A stretch of 64,000 bases of DNA. Source: a virus. This document shows positions 1-8,047 of this stretch, in pieces. The notes under the pieces were generated by a model. That model was given only the letters and a program-made list of their open reading frames with translations. It had not been told where the DNA came from and ran no database searches. Position 1 is the stretch's first letter. Each line of letters opens with the position of its first letter. A program made the translations under genes and the position numbers. The stretch spans positions 62,001 through 126,000 of IMG/VR virus record IMGVR_UViG_3300021389_000005. One strand, given 5' to 3'.

Positions 1-2
1 TG

Positions 3-749
3 TATTCTTTACACCATGACATGCCAGATATTGGTAACTTAATTAAAACTAGACTTAAAGCCGGTACAGATTTATTTAAAACACTTGAATCTAGAATTGA
101 AGAAGCTACAGAAATCTGTATGGAAATACAAAAGATTGATCATATTGAAAAAACTGAAAAATTATGTTTTGGTGATAGTCACTCTTTTGGAATGTATCAA
201 GCAGGATATATGTGCCAAAGACACGATGGATTAACAATGCACGGTGCACTTAAGCGCGGTTTACAAAGCTATGTTTATCCATGGGTAAATGAACTTACAG
301 TTTATATGGGTAATATCGATGTTCGACATCATCTAATGCGTCAGTCAAATCCAAGCGCTGCGGTTAAAGTACTTATAAAAAGATACGAAGAAGAACTTAT
401 CGGATTAGGCATTAATAACATTGAAATTGTAAATGTTTTACCTATTGAAAACGAAAGTAGACCTTTACCAAAAACAGGGTACTATAAAGGAACACCTTTT
501 GCTGGGACTTGGAATGAACGTACAGAATTAGTTAAAGAAATTAATACTGGAATAGAAGACATGGCACAAAGAAACAACTGGAAGGTTTATAAACACCCAG
601 AAGTTTATTTTAACGCCAAAGGTGAATTAACTTTTGATGTAATGGAAAAACCTAAATCTGTACATATATCCAGAGAATATTATAGATGGAACATGGAAAA
701 AAACGAAGCAAATAAAAATTTAATTAAACAAACACTATCTTTATTTTAA
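3..749 (+). CDS. SGNH-hydrolase-like protein, 5'-partial
   Basis: The frame is open to the first base of the window, so the true start probably lies upstream. An internal ATG at 21 would give 242 residues. The motifs resemble SGNH/GDSL esterases: GDSHSFG near residue 49 (counted from the internal ATG), GNIDVRHH near residue 97 as a block III-like motif, and SVHIS near the C-terminus, which could carry the catalytic His. The usual Asp of a DxxH pair is not obvious. It heads a tightly packed run of genes that looks like a DNA or nucleotide modification cassette; the next ORF overlaps its stop by one base. The C-terminus ends in LSLF, resembling the clamp-binding tails of T4-type proteins. The substrate is unknown. 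The fold assignment rests on short motifs only. Confidence 0.5.
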   Translation, partial: YSLHHDMPDIGNLIKTRLKAGTDLFKTLESRIEEATEICMEIQKIDHIEKTEKLCFGDSHSFGMYQAGYMCQRHDGLTMHGALKRGLQSYVYPWVNELTVYMGNIDVRHHLMRQSNPSAAVKVLIKRYEEELIGLGINNIEIVNVLPIENESRPLPKTGYYKGTPFAGTWNERTELVKEINTGIEDMAQRNNWKVYKHPEVYFNAKGELTFDVMEKPKSVHISREYYRWNMEKNEANKNLIKQTLSLF

Positions 750-898
750 TGAAAGCAGACGAAAAATTCAACATAGAAATTACCTACAACGGATCAGGTA
801 AAACCGAAACAATAGTAATAGAAACTAAAGACATCGAGTGGTCAATGACACAATTTCAAAGAAATAGACCATCGTTTAATTGGAAAATTATAGATTAA
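749..898 (+). CDS. small hypothetical protein (49 aa)
   Basis: The ATG at 749 overlaps the last base of the upstream stop codon, and the ORF ends two bases before the next start at 900, so the three genes are probably translationally coupled. The protein has alternating hydrophobic and charged residues that could form a small beta-sheet, followed by a short aromatic C-terminal strand. No family is recognised. It is called because it exactly fills the space between two coding genes. Confidence 0.55.
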   Translation: MKADEKFNIEITYNGSGKTETIVIETKDIEWSMTQFQRNRPSFNWKIID

Positions 899-899
899 A

Positions 900-1697
900 A
901 TGCAAATATCTCCAAATGAAATAGCTAGAATAGCACAAATAGCATTTGTTCTAGAACCTATAGCTAATAAACCTGGATTAACAACTAGATATGCCGATAG
1001 GAATAGAAACTTAAAGCTAGAAAACTTCCTAGTAGCTGGTATTAATACAGGAGATTCATTTAGAGAATTAGCAAAACGAGTTTACGAATCTAAAGATTTA
1101 CCAATAACGTATGATATTGCACTACAAGCTCAAAAAGATTCATTTAAAAATAGACAAGGTAGTAGACTTATATATGGCGGTATAATTAGTTTATTTCCAT
1201 TGATCATAACACAAACACATATCCGGTCAACTGATCCATATGCAATTCTAAGCAATGTAGAAGATGTATTAAAACAAACACACAGAGAAGATGCAGTACA
1301 TCTTCAAGAGTTAGAAAACTATGCTTATAGTTTTGGTATTAATCATAAACAATATATGTTTGAAGTAAAGGATGAATATGAAAATGTCTGGGATTATTTA
1401 GAAAAAGATTTGATATCAATAGGAGAAATAACACAAACACATTGGAAGGACAGAGCTAAAACAGGATCATCGAATAAAGAAATATTGAATGGATATCCTA
1501 TTGTAAAGGCCATGTTAGATATTTATTACAGTACTATAAAAAATAAAGAATGGCGAGGAATAAGTCAAACAACAGAAGAAATAGATTTCTTAATAAGAAG
1601 AGAATTTCCAAATGCACACATTCAGTGGTTAGCAGATCTACATGTATGTTTGATGTATTTGATCTTATGTCATGAAAATAAAGAATTTTTTGTATAA
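900..1697 (+). CDS. CitG/MdcB-family (triphosphoribosyl-dephospho-CoA synthase-like) protein
   Basis: The first 100 residues match the family pattern I know from CitG/MdcB and its archaeal relatives: an N-terminal helix ending in LEPIANKPGL followed by TTRY (the ..E..A.KPG...R signature), then LENFLVAGINTG (like FEDFL.SA), then a glycine-rich helix YGGIISLFPLI in place of the NT.LG...L.PL segment. Known family members remove adenine from ATP to make a 2'-linked triphosphoribosyl donor for citrate or malonate decarboxylase. No decarboxylase is present here. The gene lies directly before two amino acid:DNA-transferase-like genes and a PLP-fold gene, so a role in making a modified base or its donor is possible. 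That role is inference; the family match is by eye. Confidence 0.5.
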   Translation: MQISPNEIARIAQIAFVLEPIANKPGLTTRYADRNRNLKLENFLVAGINTGDSFRELAKRVYESKDLPITYDIALQAQKDSFKNRQGSRLIYGGIISLFPLIITQTHIRSTDPYAILSNVEDVLKQTHREDAVHLQELENYAYSFGINHKQYMFEVKDEYENVWDYLEKDLISIGEITQTHWKDRAKTGSSNKEILNGYPIVKAMLDIYYSTIKNKEWRGISQTTEEIDFLIRREFPNAHIQWLADLHVCLMYLILCHENKEFFV

Positions 1698-1709
1698 AAT
1701 AAAAAAGCA

Positions 1710-2918
1710 ATGAACATAACAACAACCAAATATTACGATGAATTCTTAAGATATTTTGAGCTAGCCAAAAAACAGCAAGATCTAAGTAATCTTGGTCATG
1801 TTCCACATGCAGAATCAAAACTAGATGACGAACTAATGCATCACATAGAATTATATGATGTAGTAGAACGTAAATATGCTGGATTTTCCCAAATAATCAA
1901 TGACTGTTTTTATGGTTGGAATTCAGATCATCCATATTGGTCAAGAATGGAAGCAGGATTATACACACCACAGCGAATGGAAGTGGCCACTAATTGGAAT
2001 TCTAAGAGAGACGAATTTGGCTTAGAAGAATGGCTTTACATCTTTATACTTCACAGAGTATGTGGATCTGCCATTAATTATGCTACTAAGCCTTCAGGAT
2101 ATCACAACACTATTTTATTTAATTTACACGAATGTGAAACTATAGAAGAAATGTGTGAAGTGATCAAACATCATCCTACACCCTTTTATACTTCAGTTGG
2201 TTATCAATTTCCAGCATTTCCAAAACCACCAAAACCAGAAGTTAATGAAGATTCATTCGTTGGCATGTCAGGTTTTACAAAACCAGAATATGTGTATAAA
2301 AGAGGTGGAGATTATTTCTTATGTGAATTTGCACCAAGAATGGCCAGAGACATGGCAAACTTCTTAAGAGAAGGTGGTAAAAAAGACTTAAGAGAATTGG
2401 GTGAATGGATGTTTAAGTGGAATGCAGATAATGGCTTAAGAGCTTATAGATTTCAATATGCTGCAGTTATTGCAGATGTTTGTGATTGGTACCCTGAATT
2501 TATGAATAGAGAATCAATGTTCTATTATGGTACTAACGCAGTGGAATGCATTGGCTATCTTGCAGATCCTGTAGAAAAGAAAGGTAAGAAGTCTGAAGAG
2601 TTTTTAGATGCAGTAATGACAAAGATTTATGAAGATACAGGCTCACTTCCGTATAATGCAGAAGATGTAGCATGTGACTTTATCAGATGGATAGAAAACT
2701 ATTTGAGACCTGGAAAAGATTATGCACATATAAACATGGACACTTTGTGGAATTCTTCTTCGATTATAGATCATCCATATGGTAGGCAAAAAGCTATGTT
2801 AGATTTAGGTTTAGTAGAAACATTCAATGACATGACTCAATTTCCATCAGACGACAAAGTATTACAAGGGGCAGGAGTCTCGGTTGAAGAGTATAAAAAA
2901 ATGGTAGCAAAAATATGA
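1710..2918 (+). CDS. putative amino acid:DNA transferase / thymine pyrophosphorylase-like helical protein
   Basis: A 402-residue, mostly helical, aromatic-rich protein. It contains WLYIFILHRVCGSAI near residues 107-121, LREGGKKDLRELGEWMFKW near 210-230, and a C-terminal CDFIRWIENYLRPG segment. The organisation resembles the alpha-glutamyl/putrescinyl-thymine pyrophosphorylase (ADDT) superfamily, which couples amino acids or amines to activated 5-hydroxymethyl-dU in phage DNA. It overlaps the next, similarly built gene by four bases (ATGA), and a PLP-fold gene follows. In known phage thymidine-hypermodification loci such transferases sit beside PLP enzymes. The call depends on both the sequence impression and the neighbours, and a purely hypothetical protein remains possible. 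Confidence 0.42.
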   Translation: MNITTTKYYDEFLRYFELAKKQQDLSNLGHVPHAESKLDDELMHHIELYDVVERKYAGFSQIINDCFYGWNSDHPYWSRMEAGLYTPQRMEVATNWNSKRDEFGLEEWLYIFILHRVCGSAINYATKPSGYHNTILFNLHECETIEEMCEVIKHHPTPFYTSVGYQFPAFPKPPKPEVNEDSFVGMSGFTKPEYVYKRGGDYFLCEFAPRMARDMANFLREGGKKDLRELGEWMFKWNADNGLRAYRFQYAAVIADVCDWYPEFMNRESMFYYGTNAVECIGYLADPVEKKGKKSEEFLDAVMTKIYEDTGSLPYNAEDVACDFIRWIENYLRPGKDYAHINMDTLWNSSSIIDHPYGRQKAMLDLGLVETFNDMTQFPSDDKVLQGAGVSVEEYKKMVAKI

Positions 2919-4021
2919 GTGAAGAAGTAAAAGAAATCAAAAAAGAAATTAAGCAAGCACCCGATCAAGGTGTTTTGTTTACATTTGATGATGATATCAC
3001 ACAAGAGTACAGTAACATCACTTATGACGGAACTAATACAAATATAAAATTTAAGAAGAAGAAACCTGCAGAAAGTTGGATGAAAGACTGGTCAGAAGAA
3101 TTGAGATTAGCTAAATTCTTTGAATTCTGTCATGAGTTTGATAAGCGAGAAGATAGATTACTATTAGAAGATTATCAAATATTTTCCCATAGATTACACT
3201 GGCATGAACATCCTTATTGTTATATGATGCAACATGAGACAGATCTAGAAAAATTACTTTATTATACTATTGTGTTTTCATTCTCTAACGAACATTGGGG
3301 AACCATTACTAAATTAATTAATCAAGGTGAAGAAAAGACTAGAGCACATTTTGTAGAAAATAGACATGCTAGGAATGATTTATTTCAGATCTATTATCCT
3401 AAAGGTACAATAGTTAAAGATTGGTTAATTGAAGGACCTAAAAAAGCAGCTAAAGACATGGCTCATATTCTAGAAGATTTAGAAAGACCATACACAATGA
3501 TGGAGTTTGCTAAATTATTAGAAGCTTATTTTAAAGAACATCAAAACTTTAGATCACCTTTATATCCATGCAAAAACACAGCAAGATATGTAGCTATGAG
3601 TAGACCAGATCTTGTTGATCCTGAATCTATTTTATTCGGAGGTACTGGACATTTTGATGGTATGCAACAAATATTCGGTGGAGTTAATCTTAATGGTAAA
3701 GTAAAATATTCTATTGACTCAGATGGACAATTTATTGCAGAGAATAAACATGCTGAAGAATGGCTAAGACAAATGGATGTACTTGTAAATCATCCAAATA
3801 ATCCAATGGAAAGTCAAAAGTATTTAAACGTAGAAGATAAAACATGTTTCTTCTATAAACACATTGCAATTAGTCATGGCATAAAATCACCAACAAAAAG
3901 AATTCCATATACATGGATATTTGATGGTAAATTTAATTTAGCTAAGAATCCAGATAAAGAAATTAATGTTAACGCAGATACTACTCGACATTTATGGGGT
4001 AGAGATTATCCAAACGAATAA
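2915..4021 (+). CDS. second putative amino acid:DNA transferase-like protein
   Basis: A 368-residue protein with an acidic/basic N-terminal tail of about 60 residues and a helical core. Conserved-looking blocks are YYTIVFSFSNEHWG near residue 110, CKNTARYVAMSRPDLVDPES near 222-241, and GGTGHFDGMQQIFGG near 245. The helical region and the Asn/Arg/Asp-rich central block recall the clade-3 alpha-glutamyl/putrescinyl-thymine pyrophosphorylase-like family, although I cannot align it without a search. Its start codon overlaps the previous stop (ATGA), so the two products are probably made in equal amounts and may form a complex or act in sequence. Confidence 0.42.
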   Translation: MSEEVKEIKKEIKQAPDQGVLFTFDDDITQEYSNITYDGTNTNIKFKKKKPAESWMKDWSEELRLAKFFEFCHEFDKREDRLLLEDYQIFSHRLHWHEHPYCYMMQHETDLEKLLYYTIVFSFSNEHWGTITKLINQGEEKTRAHFVENRHARNDLFQIYYPKGTIVKDWLIEGPKKAAKDMAHILEDLERPYTMMEFAKLLEAYFKEHQNFRSPLYPCKNTARYVAMSRPDLVDPESILFGGTGHFDGMQQIFGGVNLNGKVKYSIDSDGQFIAENKHAEEWLRQMDVLVNHPNNPMESQKYLNVEDKTCFFYKHIAISHGIKSPTKRIPYTWIFDGKFNLAKNPDKEINVNADTTRHLWGRDYPNE

Positions 4022-4024
4022 AAT

Positions 4025-4921
4025 ATGGCACACGATAAACACACAACAAGTTCAATGAATCAAGATTTAAATCTTATGATGCCTAATAGACAGGCATGGT
4101 TAGATTTAGCAGGAGATTGGCAAGATCCACTAGATGATCCAATTATTGTGAATCATGAAGGATTTAATGTAGTAAGAGATGATATGATGGGCTTTGGATC
4201 TAAATGTAGATTTGGAGATATCTTAGTACAGAAAGCACCGACCGATACATTAGTATATGTACAACCTAGATTTGGATTCGCAGGAATTTCTCTTGCATAC
4301 TTAGCAAAAAAATATAATAAGAAATTAGTATTATTTATGCCATCTGGTAAAGTAATATCAGATCATCAAGCCATATGTATTGAAAGAGGTGCTATTGCTA
4401 AATTTAGAAGAATCGCAGCAATGCCTAATTTAAATAGAATTGCAAAACAATGGGCAGAAGATAACAACGCTACATTTATTCCACTAGGACTTAAACATGA
4501 ATTGGTAACTGCAGCTGCGGTAAAAGTTGCATATGATGTAGCAGAAAAACACGGATATCCGGAAGAAGTATGGTCAGCAATATCAACTGGAGTTTTACAA
4601 CGCTCTTTACAAATTGCATGGCCAGATGCTGAATTTAATGCAGTTGCAGTTTCTAGAAATATTCAGAACGGTGAATTGGGTAGAGCTAAAGTTTGGTCTC
4701 ATCCAAAGGCATTTGCATCAGATGTAAAACCAGAATTTGCCCCTCCGTTTCCATCAGCAATGAACTACGATGCAAAAGCTTGGGAATTTATGGTTAAGCA
4801 TGGAAATCAAGGAGCTTGGTTTTGGAATGTAGGTGGACAACCTTACCCAGAATCAGAAGAAACTAAAGAAAAAACAAATTCAAAAAGAGAATGGGGAGAA
4901 GTTTTAGAAATAGACAAATAA
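4025..4921 (+). CDS. PLP-dependent-fold enzyme (tryptophan synthase beta / ACC deaminase-like)
   Basis: The 298-residue sequence follows a fold-type II PLP enzyme. LVYVQPRFGFAGISLAYLAKKY corresponds to the Asn/Gly-rich loop and helix that hold the substrate carboxylate, then KKLVLFMPSGKV, a GAIAKFRRI strand, IPLGLKHELVTAAAV, and a glycine turn STGVLQRSLQIAWP where the phosphate-binding loop would be. The C-terminal PPFPSAMNYDAKAW and GAWFWNVGG blocks are typical of a phage subfamily I recall. The Schiff-base lysine may be the Lys in the LVQKAP segment. It lies 4 bp after the transferase-like gene. In phage thymidine hypermodification a PLP enzyme processes the amino-acid-substituted base; that role is inferred here. 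Confidence 0.6.
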   Translation: MAHDKHTTSSMNQDLNLMMPNRQAWLDLAGDWQDPLDDPIIVNHEGFNVVRDDMMGFGSKCRFGDILVQKAPTDTLVYVQPRFGFAGISLAYLAKKYNKKLVLFMPSGKVISDHQAICIERGAIAKFRRIAAMPNLNRIAKQWAEDNNATFIPLGLKHELVTAAAVKVAYDVAEKHGYPEEVWSAISTGVLQRSLQIAWPDAEFNAVAVSRNIQNGELGRAKVWSHPKAFASDVKPEFAPPFPSAMNYDAKAWEFMVKHGNQGAWFWNVGGQPYPESEETKEKTNSKREWGEVLEIDK

Positions 4922-4972
4922 AAACTGAAACTATCTCAAATAAGATCATAGGAATAATATACAAAAAAGAAC

Positions 4973-5437
4973 ATGGCGAACATAGACAACAAATGCGCAG
5001 ATCTTGATATTCAAGATTATCACAAAGATACCAAAGACACTTTTGGTTTACTCTTTGACAAACAAAAAGAATTACAAGCTAGATTAGGTTTTGACTTTAA
5101 AGGTTGGAGCATTAAAGAGATTGCAGATTTCTGGATGGTGAATAAACATGCAATGAGCGACGAGCTTAATGAAATGTTTGATGCACTTGGAGGAATTAAC
5201 GACGGAATCGGCAATGCAGGTTGGAAATATTGGAAAAAGGATAATGCTAAGACTCCTGAAATGAAAATTGAAGATCTTAGTGAAGAAGACAAATTAGAGT
5301 TATTTTATGAGTGGATTGACGGTCTTCATTTTTATATGAACTTTGCAATTTCAATTGGCATGACAAGTAAAGACATTGTTAACTTGTACATGGCAAAGAA
5401 CGCAGAGAATCACGACAGACAAGAACGAGGATATTAA
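4973..5437 (+). CDS. dimeric all-alpha dUTPase (dUTPase_2 / MazG-like superfamily)
   Basis: Hydrolyses dUTP to dUMP and pyrophosphate. The 154-residue protein shows the family layout: a DKQKELQARLGFDF helix, SDELNEMFDALGG with acidic metal ligands, WKYWKKDN, a second acidic helix LFYEWIDGLHFYMNFA, and the C-terminal signature YMAKNAENHDRQERGY. This matches the dimeric dUTPases of phages and kinetoplastids rather than the trimeric beta fold. It follows the PLP-fold gene after a 51 bp gap. Besides keeping uracil out of DNA, it would supply dUMP for a modified pyrimidine pathway, though no thymidylate synthase or hydroxymethylase lies in this window. Confidence 0.8.
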   Translation: MANIDNKCADLDIQDYHKDTKDTFGLLFDKQKELQARLGFDFKGWSIKEIADFWMVNKHAMSDELNEMFDALGGINDGIGNAGWKYWKKDNAKTPEMKIEDLSEEDKLELFYEWIDGLHFYMNFAISIGMTSKDIVNLYMAKNAENHDRQERGY

Positions 5438-5458
5438 TCAACCAACACACTCAATCAT

Positions 5459-6862
5459 ATGCTATTAGATATAGAGCAAAAAGAAAACGAAGTCATAATC
5501 AGTTATTACGATAAAGAAGGCAAAGTATCATTTAAAAGATATTCTGTTAACAAATTTGAAAATTGGGTAGTTACTGAAGAAAAGGATCGTTGGAAAGATA
5601 TTAAATTTAGAAACTGGGATAATCGCCCAATTAAGAGATCTATCTCAAGAAGTTTTAATAAATTTAGTTTGCTCTATTTTATGGATTCTCTACCACAAAA
5701 GGATCAAGATGAAATCTTCGAATTTAATATGCCACGCACATACTTTGTGGATATTGAAACTGAAATTGTAGATGGTTTCCCAAAAGCAGAAGAAGCTAAA
5801 ACCAGAATTCTATCATTCTCTATCATTACACCTGAACGTAAAGCAATTGTTTTAGGTTTAGAAGATATGAGTTCAGATCAAATCAAAAAGATTGAAGATG
5901 ATACCAATGCTCATTTTAAAGATTATGATCAGGATTGGGAATTCAGTTATTACAAGTTTGATGACGAGTATAACATGGTATATACATTCTTACATAAGTT
6001 TTTACCTAAGTTCCCAATGATGACTGGTTGGAATTTCATCAACTATGACTGGCAGTATATAGTTAATAGGTGTAAAAGATTACAAATAGACCTGACTGAC
6101 GTGGCAATCACTGGATCTTTAGATAGAAACGATAGTAGACCATTACACATGGGAATATTAGATTATATGCAGCTATATGATAAATATGATAGATCAGTTG
6201 CTGTAAAAGAATCTAATTCATTAGACTTTGTATCTAGCGCAGTATTAGATGTTGCAAAGATTAAATACACTGGTGGTTTACAAGAACTATACGAAAATAA
6301 CTTCCAAAAATATATTTACTATAACGTGGTCGATTCATGTTTAGTATATTATATAGATAAACAACTTAGATCAATGGAAGTACTATTGACATTAGCAACT
6401 ATAACTAGAATGCCACTTTACAAAGCAGCATCTCCAGTGGCAGTAACAGAAGCGCTTATAGCTAGAAAGCTAATCGGTCAAAATAAAAAAATTGGAATGG
6501 AATGGAATAAAGAAGATGCAAAGAAAGACGGTAAATTTGAAGGAGCATTCGTTAAACAACCAATTGTAGGTTATTACTCTGGAGTTTCAGCGTTTGATTT
6601 TGCATCTCTATATCCATCAATTATGCGTCAATTTAATATATCTCCGGATGCATTTGTTGAACAAGTAAATGAAATGGATATTCCAGAAAGAAGAAAAGAT
6701 AAAGACGTAATCGTCTGTGAAAACGGAGTTGTTTATAAGAAAGAAGATAGTATTCTTAAAAAAATATTGGCAGATTTATATGGCCAACGTAAAGAATATA
6801 AAAAGACTTCTTATGAATATTATGAAAAAGCCCACGAACTAGAAAAAAAATTAAAGTCATAA
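5459..6862 (+). CDS. 43A: DNA polymerase family B, N-terminal half (exonuclease domain and palm motif A)
   Basis: A 467-residue fragment of T4 gp43-type polymerase. The 3'-5' exonuclease motif DIETE is near residue 97, further exonuclease motifs follow (GWNFINYDW, then YYNVVDS), and palm motif A reads DFASLYPSIMRQFNISP near residue 380. The protein stops in the fingers just after the YGQRKEYKK helix and lacks motifs B and C. Those are in a separate gene at 11475-12683, about 4.6 kb downstream. Together the two pieces total 869 residues, against 898 for T4 gp43. No intein motifs are visible at the break. The two chains presumably associate to form the active enzyme. Confidence 0.9.
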   Translation: MLLDIEQKENEVIISYYDKEGKVSFKRYSVNKFENWVVTEEKDRWKDIKFRNWDNRPIKRSISRSFNKFSLLYFMDSLPQKDQDEIFEFNMPRTYFVDIETEIVDGFPKAEEAKTRILSFSIITPERKAIVLGLEDMSSDQIKKIEDDTNAHFKDYDQDWEFSYYKFDDEYNMVYTFLHKFLPKFPMMTGWNFINYDWQYIVNRCKRLQIDLTDVAITGSLDRNDSRPLHMGILDYMQLYDKYDRSVAVKESNSLDFVSSAVLDVAKIKYTGGLQELYENNFQKYIYYNVVDSCLVYYIDKQLRSMEVLLTLATITRMPLYKAASPVAVTEALIARKLIGQNKKIGMEWNKEDAKKDGKFEGAFVKQPIVGYYSGVSAFDFASLYPSIMRQFNISPDAFVEQVNEMDIPERRKDKDVIVCENGVVYKKEDSILKKILADLYGQRKEYKKTSYEYYEKAHELEKKLKS

Positions 6863-6888
6863 ATTTAGAATCTCATGAATAATAAGCC

Positions 6889-6898
6889 GATATATAAT
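6889..6898 (+). promoter_or_regulatory. late-type promoter motif (class A) before nrdB
   Basis: GATATATAAT matches the motif found before the virion genes. It lies 125 nt upstream of nrdB, in the 160 bp gap after the polymerase fragment. The gap otherwise holds only a 20-codon ORF that I do not call. Confidence 0.4.
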
Positions 6899-7022
6899 AA
6901 CACTAGCAGCGCTGCTATTATTCTTACATACATCTAAATTATAGATTAGACTGGGTCTTAACTAAAGGCCCATTGTAGTCTCAACTGGATTCTGTAAAAA
7001 AACTAAACAAAATAATAGCAAT

Positions 7023-8033
7023 ATGTCAAATCTCTTTAAAGAACGTCTAGAATATAAACCGTTCGAATACCCTGAATATTACACCGAAGGTTGGCTTAAA
7101 CAAGCACAGGCTTTCTGGCTACACACTGAAATCTCAATGCAAGGTGATGTAAAAGACTGGAATGAAAACCTAATGCCACATGAAAAGAACTTAGTAGGCA
7201 ATATTCTTTTGGGTTTCGCCCAAACCGAATGCGCGGTATCTGATTACTGGACAAACATGGTTACCAGTTGGTTTCCTAAACATGAAATTAGACAAATGGC
7301 TATGATGTTCGGTTCACAAGAAACTATACACGCTGTTGCATATTCATATCTTAATGAAACTTTGGGTTTGGAGGATTTCGCAGCATTTCTTCATGAGCCT
7401 GCAACTGCCGAAAAATTTGAATTTTTAACTTCAACAACAGCTGATTACACACATGAAGATTTACAAACAAATCCTGTAGCAAGAAGGGAAGTAGCAAGAT
7501 CATTGGCTATTTTCAGTGCATTTGCAGAAGGTGTTTCTTTATATTCATCGTTTGCAGTACTTTACTCGTTTCAAATGAGAAACTTATTAAAAGGTATTGG
7601 ACAACAAATGAAGTGGTCTGTAAGAGATGAATCATTACATAGTAAAATGGGATGTCAGTTGTTTAGAGAGATGTGTAATGAATATCCTGAACTATTTGAA
7701 GAGATTCATGCAGATGTACTTAAAGCAGCCGAATACATGGTTGAAATGGAACACAAGTTTATTGATAAAATGTTTGAGCAAGGGGATCTTGCAAATATGG
7801 AAGCAGAAAATCTAAAACATTTTATTGTTAAAAGAGCTAACGAAAAAATCGCTGAATTAGGATATAAAGAAGGTCCATTTATGGAATTAGATAGTGAAAA
7901 GGCTAGTCATTTAGATTGGTTCTATCATTTAACAGGTGGACATACACACACAGACTTTTTTGCTATCAGACCTACTGATTATGCAAAAGCAGGAGAAGAC
8001 GAGAATTGGGACGAGGACGACTTATTCGATTAA
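7023..8033 (+). CDS. nrdB: ribonucleotide reductase class I, beta subunit
   Basis: Carries the metal cofactor and tyrosyl radical used by NrdA to reduce ribonucleotides. All ligands are visible in order: Glu69 in FAQTE, the ETIHAVAY block with Glu100, His103 and radical Tyr107, Glu169 in FAEG, and the DESLH block with Glu203 and His206. The length of 336 residues is normal for a compact NrdB. The C-terminus is acidic and ends DEDDLFD, as expected for a tail that docks on NrdA. nrdA follows after 14 bp. The pair sits between the two halves of the polymerase gene, which is not the T4 order. Confidence 0.92.
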   Translation: MSNLFKERLEYKPFEYPEYYTEGWLKQAQAFWLHTEISMQGDVKDWNENLMPHEKNLVGNILLGFAQTECAVSDYWTNMVTSWFPKHEIRQMAMMFGSQETIHAVAYSYLNETLGLEDFAAFLHEPATAEKFEFLTSTTADYTHEDLQTNPVARREVARSLAIFSAFAEGVSLYSSFAVLYSFQMRNLLKGIGQQMKWSVRDESLHSKMGCQLFREMCNEYPELFEEIHADVLKAAEYMVEMEHKFIDKMFEQGDLANMEAENLKHFIVKRANEKIAELGYKEGPFMELDSEKASHLDWFYHLTGGHTHTDFFAIRPTDYAKAGEDENWDEDDLFD

Positions 8034-8047
8034 TATAAATAATAAAA

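Noticed and set aside
6863-7022. Possible trans-spliced intron or intein remnant after polymerase half A
   Set aside because: No intein motifs at the protein ends and no recognisable group I/II core; only a promoter-like motif and a 20-codon ORF.
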